Assembly (NCBI RefSeq): GCF_031755915.1 | Contig: NC_083382.1 | Location: 4,030,001-4,094,000 of the forward strand | From: Ziziphus jujuba | Lineage: Eukaryota > Streptophyta > Magnoliopsida > Rosales > Rhamnaceae | Length of the DNA: 64,000 bases | Reading direction: 5' to 3' | Shown: positions 10,460 to 22,622 of the stretch, one piece after another | Position numbering within the stretch: position 1 is the stretch's first letter | How the letters are laid out: every line of letters starts with the position of its first letter | Notes under the pieces: model-generated | Seen by the model: the letters and a program-made list of their open reading frames with translations, nothing else | Databases searched by the model: none | What the model was told of the DNA's origin: nothing | Position numbers and translations under genes: made by a program

Positions 10460-11258
10460 CATAAAAGACTTGGTCGTTTTAACTATGACTCCTTGAATCT
10501 AATACATGAAAAGAAATTGGCGGAGAATATGCCTATTGTTAGCAAAAACCTGGAAGTGTGTGAAGTGTGTCAGCTTGGTAAGCAACAAAGGCTGCCATTC
10601 CCTTCGCAAGGCACTTGGAGAGCCTCTGAAAAGCTTCAGTTAATTCATAGTGATGTATGTGGACCTATGAGTGAGAATTCTATCAACGGTAGTAGATATT
10701 TTCTCTCATAGACGATTTCTCCAGAATGTTTTGGGTGTATTTTCTAAAACAAAAATCTGAAGTTGCTAAGATTTTCACCAGCTTTAAAGCCATCGTAGAA
10801 AATCAAGCAAAATGTAGCATCAAGGTGATACGATCTGATAATGGGACTGAATATACAGCTCAAAAGTTTAAGTTGCAATGTACAGAAGCTGGAATTCAAC
10901 ATCAGCTGACCTCTTCCTATACTCCTCAGTAAAATGGGATTAGTGAGAGGAAGAACAGGACTATTATGGAGATGTGTAGATGCTTGTTGGTTGAGAAGCA
11001 ATTACCAAAGAAGTTTTGGGGTGAAGCAGTAAATACCTCAGTATATTTGCTAAATAGATTACCAACTAAAGCATTGGAGTTTAAAACTCCATATGAGGTG
11101 TGGTATGGGGTTAAGCCTACTGTGGAGCATTTGAAGATATTTGGGAGCATTTGTTATATACATATTCCTGAAATTAAGAGAGACAAGTTGGATCAAAAAG
11201 CTGATATGGGAATTTTTGTTGATTACAGCAGCAACTCAAAAAGGTACAGAGGAATCAT
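10460..11258 (+). pseudogene. Copia integrase region
   Basis: After the stop the frame continues as HKRLGRFNYDSL through CEVCQLGKQQRLPF (the H and C zinc-binding residues), then the core with IHSDVCGPM, IRSDNGTEY and NGISERKNR, so the three acidic DDE positions are present. A frameshift near 10706, a stop (TAA) at 10930 and another frameshift near 11258 break the frame. Confidence 0.88.
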
Positions 11259-11423
11259 TTGAAAACTAACAAGCTAATTGTTAGTAGGAATATTAAAGTT
11301 GATGAAGCTGCTGTTTGGAATTGGGAAAAGAGTGAAGTTCAAGCCTTAGAAAAGAATTTTATCCAAGAACATGACGAGATTCAGGATGAGAATGATTCAA
11401 ATGATGAAAATACTGTTGGAATC

Positions 11424-11800
11424 CGAGGTATAAGATTCTTGACTGATGTATATGAGATAAGCATCCGAGGTACAAGACCTCTAACTGATGCATCCGAGAT
11501 AAGCATCCGAGGCACAAAACCCTTCACTGATGCATCTGAGAGAAGTGTCCGAGATACAAGACACCTATCTGATATTCGAGATACAAGATCCCTGTCTGAT
11601 ATCCGAGCTACAAGACCCCTGTCCGATGTCCGCGTTACAAGAATTCTGTCTGATGTCCGAGCTATAAGACCCCTGTCCGATATCCGAGATACAAGACCCC
11701 TGTCCGATGTCCGAGATACAAGATCCCTGTCCGATGTCCTAGATACAAGATCCATGTCTGATGTCCGAGGTACAAGATCCTTGACTGATGAATATGAAAG
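11424..11800 (+). repeat. Coding minisatellite in the Copia IN-RT linker
   Basis: Translated, the block has three 14-residue units of the type RGTRPLTDASEISI, eight 9-residue units of the type RDTRPLSDV, and a final divergent unit ending RGTRSLTDEYER. At DNA level these are 42-base and 27-base periods. All units stay in frame, so the repeat expanded without breaking the pol frame. Confidence 0.9.
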
Positions 11801-12204
11801 ATGCAACCTAGCATTGTGTGATCCAATTACTTTCAATGATTCAAATCAGTTCGAGACATGGAGAGGGACCATGAAAGTGGAAATCAATATGATAAACAAA
11901 AACAAAACTTGGGAATTGGTGAACAAACCCCAAGACAAAAAGGCCGTTGGAGTGAAATGTGTCTTTAGCACCAAGGTCAATGTTGATGGTACAATAAATA
12001 AGAATAAAGCAAGATTGGTAGTTAAAGGTTATGTGTAGCAACCTGGTATTGATTATGGAGATACGTTTGCACCAGTTGCGAGACATAAAACAATCAGATT
12101 TTTACTAGCACTTGCCGCTCAAAAAGGCTGAAATGTTTACCATTTAGATGTGAAATCTGCATTTCTAAATGGTTACCTGCAGGAAGAAGTATATGTTGAA
12201 CAAC

Positions 12205-12209
12205 CTGAA
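12205..12209. repeat. Solo LTR target duplication, left copy (CTGAA)
   Basis: CTGAA precedes TGTCAGG; CTGAA follows the element at 15670-15674. Removing the element and one copy restores the Copia frame (VEQPEGFVVQEKE). Confidence 0.93.
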
Positions 12210-15099
12210 TGTCAGGACCCGTCCAAGATCCCTCATCGAAATCCTAGACAAGCCCTGATCCCAGGAAAACCCTACCGAACCTTCTAATGGAAAATCTGGC
12301 AGAACCTCCCCTAAGGGTTGGACTTACCACAAATTTACTGCACTGAAAACATACTTCTATAAACACCACCTTATTCCTCCCATCTTACTACAATTTGTTT
12401 CCACAAATTTACAGCACTCCAAAATGATAACAGGAAATTAATGCAGTATTTAATAAACTGTGTCCAATACAATATACATAGCATTATATAAATAAATATG
12501 AAATTAATACAATGTCAGATAAAGAAGCAATACAAGATGAAGAGGAAAAATGGAGGAAATGCTTCTTGGATTTTCGGCAATGAACGGAGACATCAAGCTC
12601 GTCTCGGACGATCAATGTTTCCCAATCCTTATATCTAGGGGAACGGAATTTAGAAATATGAGATGCTAGTCATCTCAGTGAGTGACCCTATCTACTGTAC
12701 AATTATAATAGTAACGATAATTATAGCACATTTGATTAATTAAGAATAAATAAGTAAATAAATAATAATTAATTGAAAATAATATTTTCTCTCAAAACCC
12801 TCACCATTCACTCCATTGGAAAAGTTTCCCTTTTAAAACATTTTCGCAAAACCCAATCTTTTATGTCCCAAAAATCAAGGAATAATTAATCTAATAAATA
12901 ATTAAATAATCCAAATACGAATAAAATGTAATGAAATATAATAAAATAAATTTAGAATACTTGCATGAAAGAAATATAACATAAAGGAAAAATTCAATAT
13001 ATAATTCATAAAATTTGATTTAATAAATCAAAATAAACAGTATCAAAAATATAATTTAAATAATTACAAACAATCATGTAAAATAAGTGGTAGAAAAATA
13101 CTATAATATTCATTTTGAAATATTCAACCAATCTATATAATATTTTTATGGCAATATGCATTTTAAAAACATTAATTTAAAATAAGTGACATAAAATATG
13201 AATAAATACATTTTAGAAAATAGTAATTGGAAATAGATGATAAAACAAATTAAATACATTTAATTTAAATACGACTTTAAAACTTTAGGATTTAAAATTT
13301 ATATCAGAAAAATAATACTTGACGCATCACACTATATACCAGTGATGCCCTATGATACCCAGCGTTCCGAGTACCATCTGGCGGAAGGTTAAAGAGAGAA
13401 ACTTGCATACGGTGGCTTCGGCATCCCGACAGCGCCGTTGCTTAAACTGTCATCCCGGCCCATGGAGGGGGACGGCTTATGGCCAATATCAAACTTGCCT
13501 GTCCTTGGTCCGATGGCAACTCACGGGAGACATTATAACTTGCGCGCTTATCCACATATACAGTACAGAACACCAATACTGTATGAGAGCCTCTAAAACA
13601 AATAACCATATTATTTTTAAAAATATAATAATTTTTCCAAAACTCACCGTGGGAATCATACCATTTTTCAAATTCACAATCCCACATTTTTTCTTTAATA
13701 TTTCCAGCATAAAACCATCAATAATAATATACAAATAACTTTTCCCAAATCATAAAATCAATCAAATAATATTTCAAGGGCATAATTATATAATTTGAAG
13801 GCACTAAACTTAAACCAATATTTTTCTTTAAATATTTAAAATTGAATCATGCCCAAAAATAATATTAAAAACCACATAAAATTCATATATACTTAAAATA
13901 ATGTAAACGCATTTATTATGCATCATAAAATCAACATCAAACTCAACAATAATTAATTAAAAATCTTAAACCATAATTTCTTTAAAATCCCAAATACATT
14001 TTTCGCAACAACACATATATTAAAAACCATTATAAATTGGCATTGTAAAATTAAATGGAAATTCCTTCAAATATTAAACATCTATTAAAATTCACATGAA
14101 AACTTTCTAATTACACAATATTCCAACAATAAAATTTAACAATTATTAATAAAATTCCATATCCATAAAATTCTTAAAATCACAATATTTTTTGATGCAC
14201 AAATAATTATAATTCATTCAAATTTGGCATTAAGATTCCAAATATAAACTTACTAAATATTCAACATATAAAACATATTCTTTAAATAACCAATTAACAC
14301 AAAATATATATATTTTAACATCTCAAAATAATTTTGAAGGTGGATCACTCACCTTGAGCACGCAATTAACCCAAGATCCTCCATGAGATAAATTTCACGA
14401 CGCACACGTGCTTCTAGAACAACAATATTACATAACTCAAATAAATTAATATTTTATTCGGGTAAATAATACCCGGTACCCGGGGGGACTAACACAAACG
14501 ATAACAAAAATTTACGAGTAATATACCAAATCAAAGCTTGTGAAACGAGGATTACGAATCTAGTCTTACTTCCCGGAGATCGGACCCAAGGTGGCTGGAA
14601 TCTCGCCGAAAAGCTTTCGGATTTCAAATCCTCGATTCTCTCAATCCGTCGCTAATTGAGGAAAACGACCTCGGATTTGGGTTCAAAGGTTTAGAATTAG
14701 TGGGAAAGGATGGGCGGTGCAACTGGAAACTCATCGGAAAGTCGATTTCCCGACGAGCTGCCATGGTCACCGGAATCCGCCACCGCCGGCAGCACGTCCG
14801 ATGGCCACTGGCCGTGATTTTTGGTGGGAAGGTAGATCAGGGAATAGGTGACTCAACGGGATTGGCGGTGAGACAAACGAAGGTCGGAATAGGAAGAAAT
14901 CTGGGTTTGAAGTAATCGGCACCGCCGCCGGAAAAAATCTCGATCGGGGCGCGTCGGCGGTCGATTGGCCGTGATTTTTGGCTGACCGAAAGGTTTTCAG
15001 GGGGACTTCAAGCTAGGGTGGTGCATTTACTGTTCTGGTGGCCGAAAATGGATGAACATCAGTTGGCCGGTTGGGTTTCTCTCTCTAGCTCTCTCTCTT

Positions 15100-15131
<32 letters not shown>

Positions 15132-15669
15132 CTCTTTCTCCTTCTCTCTCCTCCCTCCCCTTCTCAGCCAGTCAAAACGCCCGTGGGTGCCACTGTGCAC
15201 TCACGGGTGGATCCATTTTTTTGACACATGGCACCACTGTTCACACACATACAGATCCATGAATAGTAAATGTTGTCTCGGAAAAACTTCACAGTTCCAC
15301 AACTTTCAAACCACATGTACAAATCAGACATGCTACTAGTCTATAAACTCGTATCGATGAGTACTTCACAACCATGCATGAGTCAAAGCTCAACCTTGCA
15401 TGAACAAAAAGTCAACTCGGGCACCCCTTAGACAGTTTGGACCTCAACTTGTTTTGCTCATAACTTTTAAACCGTAGCTTCGTTTTCGACGTGCTACTAG
15501 TCTATGAACTCGTGACAACGTGTACTTTTTAATGGTACCTCGATCAATGTGAAATTCCAGCAGGAACAAAAAGTCAATATTTGACCCATTCTCGGTCAAT
15601 GATGGTCAAACCTGGTCAACCTTGGTCAAATTTTAGAAATTCCGATGTACTTCGGGATGGGATGTCACA
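12210..15669. mobile_element. Solo LTR of about 3.46 kb, large-LTR retrotransposon family
   Basis: Begins TGTCAGGACCCGTCC, ends GGGATGTCACA, is flanked by 5-bp CTGAA duplications and sits inside Copia pol. There is no internal coding domain. The same family recurs at 23605-26595 in the same orientation (TGTTAGGATCCGTCC ... GGGGTGTTACA, with shared blocks such as CATCTCAGTGAGTGAC). TG...CA ends, a 5-bp duplication and lack of coding content indicate a solo LTR left by LTR-LTR recombination. The LTR length suggests a Gypsy-type parent, but I cannot assign a lineage. Short open frames inside (for example 14700-14915) look like chance. Confidence 0.85.
15070..15150. repeat. (CT)n tract in the solo LTR
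   Basis: TCTCTCTC runs broken by single bases. The related solo LTR has a matching tract at about 26060-26105. Confidence 0.8.
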
Positions 15670-16831
15670 CTGAAGGCTTTGTTGTTCAAGAAAAGGAAGA
15701 CAAGGTTTATAAATTGCATAAAGCTCTTTATGGCTTGAAACAAGCTCCTAGAGCTTGGTATAGCAGAATTGACTCGCACCTTATTGGAAAAGGATTTAAA
15801 AGGAGTGAGAATGAGCATATTTTGTACATGAAGTCAGGTTCAAATGATGAAAAATTGATTGTTTCTCTATATGTTGATGACTTGTTTGTTACAAGAGGAG
15901 ATCCACAAAGTGTGTTGGAGTTTAAATCTGAAATGCAAAAAATGTTTGAAATGTCAGATTTAGGAGTGATAAACTACTTTCTTGGCATGGAGATATATCA
16001 ATTTAGTCGTGGCATTTTTTTATCCCAAAAGAAGTATGCTGTGGAACTACTCAAAAAGTTTGATATGAAGAAGTGTAATCCAGTTGACACTCCAATGGTT
16101 TACAATAAAACATTTGAACTTGAAGATGGTGCTGCCAAGATTTAAGTTTCAACCTAGAGAAGCCTTATTGGAAGTTTGTTGTATTTATGTGCTTCTAGAA
16201 CTGACATTATGTTTTCTGTGAGTCTGCTTTTCAGATTTATGCATGCTTCATCACATATGCATTATTCTGCAGCTAAAAGAGTGCTAAGGTACATTAAAAG
16301 CACCATAGACTATGGTGTTTTGTTTTTGAAGCAAGAAGAAGGCAAGTTGATGGGCTATGTTGATAGTGATGGGCTGGAAGTATGGAGGATTCAAAAAGTA
16401 CTTCAGGGTACTTATTTTCTCTTAGTTCAGGTCCTTTTTCATGGAGCTCACAAAAACAGGGTTCAGTTGCTCAATCCACAGCTGAAGCTGAATATATTGC
16501 TGCTACAGCTGCTTCAAATCAAGCTTTATGGCTAAGGAAGTTGCTTGTTGATTTAAATGAGAGGCAAGAAGAAACTACCACAATATACTACGATAACAAG
16601 TCTGCAATTTCCATTGCTGAAAATCTAGGTCAACATAGACGAACAAAGCATATTCCAGTTAAATATCATGCTGTGAGAGAAGCTGAAAGAAATGGTGAAG
16701 TGAAGCTGGTTCATTGCAATTCTGAGGTCCAACGTGCTGATATTTTGACGAAAGCTTTGCCAAGAAACAGGTTTGAGACATTAAGAAATGATCTTAGTGT
16801 TTCCAGCAAAAACGCCAAGGAGGAGTGTTAA
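15670..16831 (+). pseudogene. Copia reverse transcriptase C-terminal part and RNase H
   Basis: Starts at the CTGAA duplication and reads LHKALYGLKQAPRAWY, then LYVDDLFVT with the catalytic YVDD intact, NYFLGMEIYQ and KKYAVELLKKF. It reaches TAA at 16143-16145 and continues in another frame (LIGSLLYLCASRTDIMF). A one-base loss near 16372 shifts frame again before SKSTSGYLFSL. The RNase H block ends QRADILTKALPRNRFETLR and a stop at 16829-16831, overlapping the first bases of the 3' LTR. Confidence 0.9.
16816..16825 (+). other. Copia polypurine tract
   Basis: CAAGGAGGAG directly precedes the 3' LTR start TGTTA, the expected plus-strand primer position. Confidence 0.8.
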
Positions 16832-17110
16832 TGTAATGTCACTTTTGTTGCTGTCATAAGTTGCTTTGTAATGATTAGTTATTGTACTTTCAGTTTTTGA
16901 TAAAAATACTGTTGTATTAGGTAGCTAAAGTATGGCTTATCTTTTGGTAATATGATTACCGCAGTAGTAAGTGAAAATTAGGTGGTTTACTGTTTCTGAA
17001 AACTTGTGGTTATATGCTATGTCCATAATGAACGAGGGTGTCGAAACCACACCAGTTTAAGCTTCTTTCTCTTTCGTTTTTGCTGTGTTTTGTGTTCTAC
17101 AAATCTAACA
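16826..17110 (+). repeat. Copia 3' LTR
   Basis: 285 bases, TGTTAA...CTAACA, followed by ACACC at 17111-17115. Confidence 0.93.
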
Positions 17111-17115
17111 ACACC
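17111..17115. repeat. Copia target-site duplication, right copy (ACACC)
   Basis: Identical to 8697-8701. Confidence 0.9.
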
Positions 17116-17601
17116 ACTGGGATTGAATTTCCATGCAAAATGATCCTCACGTCCTACTCCATCAACCGGAATATTTTTTATTATTTCAGCTTCATCAGCT
17201 GAAAAAACAGCATGTAAAACTCTTAAATTCCAAGTACCAGAAGCTGTAAGCAGACATTCAACTCGAGCATCTTCATCTAAGACTCTAGGAGACAAAATCC
17301 GAGAAGAACCCGAATCCTGTAGCCAAGAATCCTTGTAAATTTGAATTGATTTACCATCACCCACCCTCCAAATCCCACCCCTTTCCAGAACCCTTCTCCC
17401 CCATAAAAGACTACGCCAAGAATGTGACGGTCGTCTACCAACTCCTGCTTCCCATAAAGAACATCTTGGAAAATACGTTGCTTTCATAACTCTTGCAAGT
17501 AGGGAGTTTGGATATTGAATAATTCGCCAGCATTGTTTTGCACGTAGAGCACGGTTGAATTCATCTAGAGATCGAAAGCCCAGTCCACCTATTGAATTCA
17601 T
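17116..17601 (-). pseudogene. LINE ORF2, segment upstream of the Copia insertion
   Basis: Reads GGLGFRSLDEFNRALRAKQCWR, the conserved stretch after plant LINE reverse transcriptase, then WRVGDGKSIQIYKDSWL and DHFAWKFNPSGV, where the Copia insertion cuts in. Coding continues at 8701. The polymerase domain itself is missing (5' truncation). Confidence 0.88.
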
Positions 17602-17603
17602 CA

Positions 17604-17610
17604 GGTCTTA
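17604..17610. repeat. LINE target-site duplication, right copy (GGTCTTA)
   Basis: Matches 7580-7586. Confidence 0.75.
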
Positions 17611-17799
17611 TGGATTTTATTTCCTTTTTTTATTATTATTTTAATTTTAATATTCTTAAATAATTTAATGTGGGTTTTAATAAATTAGTAGCTTTATTTT
17701 GACCTTTTTGGTCATTCCATGTGGGCAATTTGAAAAGTCGTTGGATAGTTTGGGCAGGTTAGGAAGGTCAATGTGGACTTGCCCGGAGTTTGAAGACTT

Positions 17800-18192
17800 A
17801 TTAAAAAATAAAAAAAATAAAAAATAAAAAAGTAGAAAACCATGAAAGGTGAACTGTACTTGGTACGAAAGTAAACCAGGCCAGCAACAAAGTTACCCAT
17901 TAATATTACCCAAAAAAAATTTTTGAAAAAAAGAACAAAGTTACCCATTAAAGTAGCAAATTTCATACTTCCGCATTTTCAACTACATGAGATTTTTTCC
18001 TATCCCTATTACAGTTCCCAGGTAAAAAACTCCAATTCAGGTTCTGTAAAATCCTGATGGAAAAAAAAGCACAAAAATACCTGGAACGGAAACGCACAAA
18101 TCTGACCCAATTCTATGCACTTAACGCACCGATCGAATTGGGGAATACTATAATTCAGCTTGAAACCATTCATCAATGCCTCACCGAGCAAA
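17800..18192 (-). pseudogene. Duplicated fragment of receptor ectodomain 3' end plus intron
   Basis: Aligns with 6330-6748: shared blocks include GAAAACCATGAAAGGTGAAC, AACAAAGTTACCCATTA and GAAACCATTCATCAATGCC. It encodes EALMNGFKLNYSIPQFDRCVKC and GQICAF, the WAK_assoc end of a receptor ectodomain, then intron sequence. Homology stops near 18193. It lacks the GUB_WAK half and any kinase. Confidence 0.8.
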
Positions 18193-19446
18193 GACCGATT
18201 ATGTATTTTTTTTAGGTGAATATAATTAATTAGCTAGAAGGAGACACAATAAAAATATAATTAAGAAAAATGAATGACATATGGTAATATAGGAATCATT
18301 AGGGCATTTTAATCAACAATCAAATTGTTTTTAATGCCAGAATAGGATAGTTTTTGTGGTTGGGACTCACACCCGTATATATATATATATATATATATAT
18401 CCTACATATGTTCGAGTCATATTGGGTGGGGCCTCAGGTAGATCTTTCTAGGTAATTAGACAAAAGAAAAGAAAAACTATTGTCTTTTATAAGATTTTTC
18501 GTTGAAAAACTATTCAGATTTCACAAAGTTTCTAGACTATTGACTTTCTCAAAATTCATGGCATTTTTTCACAGCCTTACAAAATAGAAAATTTAACTAG
18601 ATTTCTGCAGACCTGTCAATTTGAGTAGATAAAATATCAAATTTGTTTTAATAGTCTTTAAGATGAAAGTTTGACTAGTTTACAATTTAATGGATTAAAA
18701 AAAATTATAAATTATAAATTCACAGACGAATTTATAAAAATTTAAATGAAAATTTTGAATAAAATAATATTCCATAATAAATTTTTTTTTCAGAATTTTA
18801 TTTATTCAAAAACAATAAAATCTATTTTTTTTTATTTTTTTTAAGTTAATAACTTTTTAACTACCTATAAATTTTTAAAAACTTCTTCAAAATTCTAATT
18901 AAATACAACTAAATTTTGATAAAATCTATTAAAACCTAAATAAGATTATTTAATTTGTATGAACTTTTTTAAAATTTAAATTAAATATCTATATATTTTT
19001 AAATTCTTTTAAAATCATTTAACTTCTAAATTAAATACACCTTTTTAATTTCTAGCAACTTTTACAAAGAAGAATTTTTTTTCTTTATTTATTTATTTAT
19101 TATTATTATTATTATTTTAATTCTTAAGTTTTTACTATAGCTAAAAGCATTTGATGCTAATTTAAAACCAACTCTATGCTTAATTTTTTACTCCTATAAC
19201 TCATTTATGTTTATTTTCATAATTTTTAAAATAATTTTTTTCAACATTTATTAGCTCCTAATAATACCCTTAACTTTGTTCTGTTATGTGTATTCCTTCA
19301 AGAAATTCTCTGCACATGGGGACAGAATTTTTCCTAAGAAAAAACATGTAAATATTGTAATAGTATTGACCCAGCAGCCGCCTAGTTTGCTTAATGAATA
19401 AAGATAGCATATGGATTCGAAAAAAAAAAAAAATGTTTTTCTTAAA
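18193..19446. other. AT-rich non-coding stretch with a (TA)n tract
   Basis: Includes (TA)n at about 18378-18400. No gene seen. The part from about 19280 onward aligns weakly with 23440-23604, the start of the second duplication unit. Confidence 0.4.
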
Positions 19447-19961
19447 ACTACTAGCTAAAAATTTAATTATTGCTATTAATGGAGACAAAGAAAAAGTAGA
19501 AGTGATTTTAAAATTCTGATTTTATATGTTAAAAGCAGCCAGACAAACAGGAATCGTAACTGTGAATTAGAATAAGTTGAATGATGGAATAAACAGACAA
19601 ATAAAAGGCAGAAATGTGGGACCCAAATGATAATCATAGGTGGAATGGAAGAGGAGAAAATATAATATAGACTAAAAGAGGTGTCTGAAACCGAGGAATT
19701 GAATATGGCAAGGTAGACTAAATCAAAAAAAGCTTGGGGTTTAAAGTCAAGGCAAGGTAAAGGTCGGTTTGGCAAAATTCCTCCTAAAAACTTAACAATG
19801 AGTCGTATTGAATTCCTATTTTGATCTAAGTCACTCCCTCTAATCGGCAAGAGTCTTTAGTTCATCATCGATCGCAATGTTTCAGTTCTATCTTTCAATT
19901 AGCAACTTAAAATTTAAAAAAATAAAAAAATAAAAAAATAAATAATTGCAGGCATATGTAC

Positions 19962-20733
19962 CTGTACTGTTTTGATTTTGATAGCAGACGAATTCTTCAG
20001 AGCCGCGGTTGTAGCCACACCGGTTACCATTGCTTTCACAGCCATCGCACAAAGAATCGTTGGCATTCCATACCAAACCAAACCCAGCATCCACCGCTTT
20101 TATGAGAGTCTCAGTCGACGCAGTCGCAGGGTTTCGTAAAGTGGTGGCTTGTGTTTGGGAAATATTGAGTACCACACTTCCCTCGCACGTTCCAAGTCCG
20201 CTAGGGATGTTGCCCGGTGTCTCGCTGAGGTTTTCGACAGAGCAGAAATTAACAGTATTTGATCCTCCGGACTCGCTGCAATTGAAATGGGGTAGAATAC
20301 TGGTAGCAACGGAATCACATATATAGAACAGCGTCAGTGGTTGAGTATCTGAGGTGTAATTAAACACGGTGGTATCTAATAAGGTGGCGTTACGGAGCTC
20401 TGTTTTACAAACATCTCCAAAGTAATCAGCTCTAACAGCCAAAAGAGTACGCGTATCCTGATTGATTTCAAGCACTCGATAAGCTTCGGTATTTATTGAG
20501 ATCTCTGTGACTCCGTCAGCGCAGCGTAATTCGAACTTTGGGTGGCCACACTGTTCTGGCCGATCGGAACCCCAAAATGGATAGCTTATATTCTGGATAT
20601 TACTTCCACAGTTGAAGGGTTTGCCACAGTCGGCGTAATTGTCAGCGAACGAAGACGATGGACCATGGATTAATAAGACTAAAGTGACAATCAAGAGGAA
20701 GGCCAGATTTTGGTACAGATTATTGGGATCCAT
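19962..20733 (-). CDS. Open GUB_WAK/WAK_assoc ectodomain first exon (copy 3)
   Basis: ATG at 20733; 257 codons plus one base to a donor ACAG|GTACATATG at 19961, so phase 1. The protein starts with a signal peptide (hydrophobic AFLLIVTLVLLIHG). Then comes the galacturonan-binding-like module (YADCGKPFNCG, ISYPFWG, CGHPKFELRC, LTLFYIC) and the WAK_assoc module (GTCEGSVVLNIS, AVDAGFGLVWN, CDGCESNGNRCGYN) with the expected cysteines and many N-glycosylation sites. There is no lesion. No linker or kinase exon follows before the next cluster member; the nearest downstream one in this orientation is at 6030, about 14 kb away across the nested transposons. If the intron is retained, a stop at 19888 gives a 281-residue, probably secreted protein. 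Either an orphan exon or a distant alternative first exon. Confidence 0.85.
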
Positions 20734-21303
20734 TTTTTTTTTTCTTTTTTCTTGAAGGTGGGGTTGAAGAGGGTGTGAGACGGTGATGAAAAAGGGACAA
20801 AAAAGTGGAGATGAAAATGCATATGATATTTTGTGATAGGATTAAAACATTGGTGGGGGGTTGGAAAACTGAGATAGAAAGCGTGGGTTGAGTAGGTTGT
20901 TTTTCTTTTCTAATGGAGGGCATGGCGGTCAAAACGAAACTTTATTGGGTCAAAACTAAACATTTATATTGTTATATATATATCATTCTATTTTTTTTTT
21001 TTTTTGGGTGAATATTATATATATCATTCTATGTTTCCACGAAATCCCCCGCCGTGGAGCTCAAGTGGCAGAGTTTCCGAAAGAAAAAGTCGCCGACTTT
21101 AGGGAAATGTCGGCGACAATATCGAATGTCGACGAGCTTCGACACCAATGGTGGGGGAAAAAATGTCGCCGATATCAGAGCCTCTCTCCTTTGTTTATTT
21201 GGGTTTTTTATTATGATTTTGTGGCCTTTAAATGGGTTTTGGAAGAAGAGGCTTCTAAAACTTACGGGTTTAGAAAATGCCAGCAAAAAACAAAGGAAAC
21301 ATC

Positions 21304-21335
<32 letters not shown>

Positions 21336-22584
21336 AAAAAAAAAGAGGATGAATGGGTGACCGGCGGTGACAATCTGAAGAAATGCCGCTGGTGTGACTC
21401 ACAAACAGAAAACAAAGGAACCATAGAGAGAGAGAAAGAGAGAGAGAGAGGATGGACGAGTGGGTGACAGACGGTGCGCCAAAATGGTTTGCTTTGCATA
21501 TTTTAATATCAAAATGTTATTATTTAAATTTTCAATTTTAAAATACATTATAATGAATATTTTATATTTTTAATTTAGTGCACATTATTAATTTAATGCA
21601 TATTGATTTAGTTATTATCATAAAATTTTTCAATATTAATAAAAAAAATTATGATCTAGATGATTTCTATAATTTAATAAAGTACAGAACATTTAATTAA
21701 GTTTGGTGATAACTTATATTCTATTATTATATTAGAAATTAAAAATTATAACTATTACAATTATAAAAGGTTCAATTAATACCAAAATTAAAATTATAAA
21801 GCTTAATATGATGGAGTTATAAATTAAATATCTAAATTGCACAACTAAAAAAGGATATCAAAATATAATTAGCTTTTTAATCTAATAAAGTATAAGTGAA
21901 GCTTTCAATTATGTAAATCATCGTAATAATGTAACTAATAATTTATAATTAGATATGTATATAATACGGTTTAAAATATTTATTAGATGTATAATAAATA
22001 TTGTATTTTTTTTATTTACAATCATTTTTAATATTTATAAATTATTTTATTTTTATTATATTTTAATTAATATATTTTTTTATATTAATTATCATATATG
22101 TAAAAATATATATTATAAATTAAATATTTATAATTTTTTTAATTTTATTGATATTTCCATTGATATCAATATTTTCATAAAATTATATATTCGATATTTC
22201 TATCTATATCAATATTTTTACCTTATATACATTGGAACTTGTGTGTGCTTGAGATCGAGTCTTTGGGAGGAGAGGAGTCTGGGCCAGCCACACTAGTACC
22301 AAAAAAAAAATAAAAATAAAAAATAAATAATCCCTCTTTTGTCATTTTCCTAAACCTTTCTTCTATGTTTTCCTATTGTTTCCATAACTCGACAGGAACA
22401 CGTATCTTTTAACTTGGACTAATATTGGCGATCCCAACTCAGTCAAACAAATGAGCCTAAGCATAAATTTGAATAATATGGTTGTTGATCTACATAACCT
22501 CCATAATTTAACAATTAAAAATTTTACGGTTAAAATTGATTGTTGTCCACATAATAATTTAGAACTTCCTCACCACTATAATAT

Positions 22585-22622
<38 letters not shown>

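Larger units (their letters stand above)
11259..12209 (+). pseudogene. Copia IN-RT linker with expanded repeats and reverse transcriptase N-terminal part
   Basis: The open frame 11259-12038 first encodes the connecting region, then a block of 12 short repeats (11424-11800). The start of reverse transcriptase follows (WRGTMKVEINMINKNKTWELV, VVKGYV) to TAG at 12036. Past that stop the frame continues (QPGIDYGDTFAPVARHKTI), with another stop (TGA) near 12130, then YHLDVKSAFLNGYLQEEVYV, the first catalytic aspartate region. It is cut at 12209 by the solo LTR insertion. Confidence 0.88.
8702..17110 (+). mobile_element. Full-length Ty1/Copia LTR retrotransposon with a nested solo LTR
   Basis: Two 285-base LTRs (8702-8986 and 16826-17110), both TGTTA...TAACA, enclose a tRNA-Met-type primer site, gag, protease, integrase, reverse transcriptase, RNase H and a polypurine tract, in Copia order. 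A 3.46-kb solo LTR (12210-15669) interrupts the reverse transcriptase. The element carries several frameshifts and stops, so it is not autonomous. The LTRs differ at a modest number of positions (for example TGTTAGTGTAATG against TGTTAATGTAATG), so the insertion is not very recent. Confidence 0.95.
7589..17603 (-). mobile_element. 5'-truncated LINE (non-LTR retrotransposon), interrupted by a Copia element
   Basis: On the minus strand the element starts abruptly at 17603 within the reverse-transcriptase to zinc-finger connecting region and runs to a poly(A) tail, the T-run at 7589-7616. It is flanked by GGTCTTA direct repeats. The Copia element at 8702-17110 splits it; removing that element and one ACACC copy rejoins the reading frame (FAWKFNPSGV with YTVRTGYWEARK). 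5' truncation, poly(A) end and variable target duplication are the hallmarks of target-primed reverse transcription. Confidence 0.85.

Noticed and set aside
11424..11800. Tandem repeat considered as an independent repeat-protein gene
   Set aside because: It is continuous in frame with Copia linker and reverse transcriptase sequence and lies inside the element.
14700..15339. Open frames inside the first solo LTR
   Set aside because: Low-complexity (CT)n translation and no family match; the sister LTR does not conserve the frames.
21029..21499. Overlapping 127- to 156-residue frames near 21.0-21.5 kb
   Set aside because: Driven by (GA)n repeats on both strands, no recognisable domain.
22215..22300. 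Short GC-richer segment (GAGATCGAGTCTTTGGGAGG) as SINE or tRNA
   Set aside because: No promoter boxes in correct spacing and no fold that I could draw.
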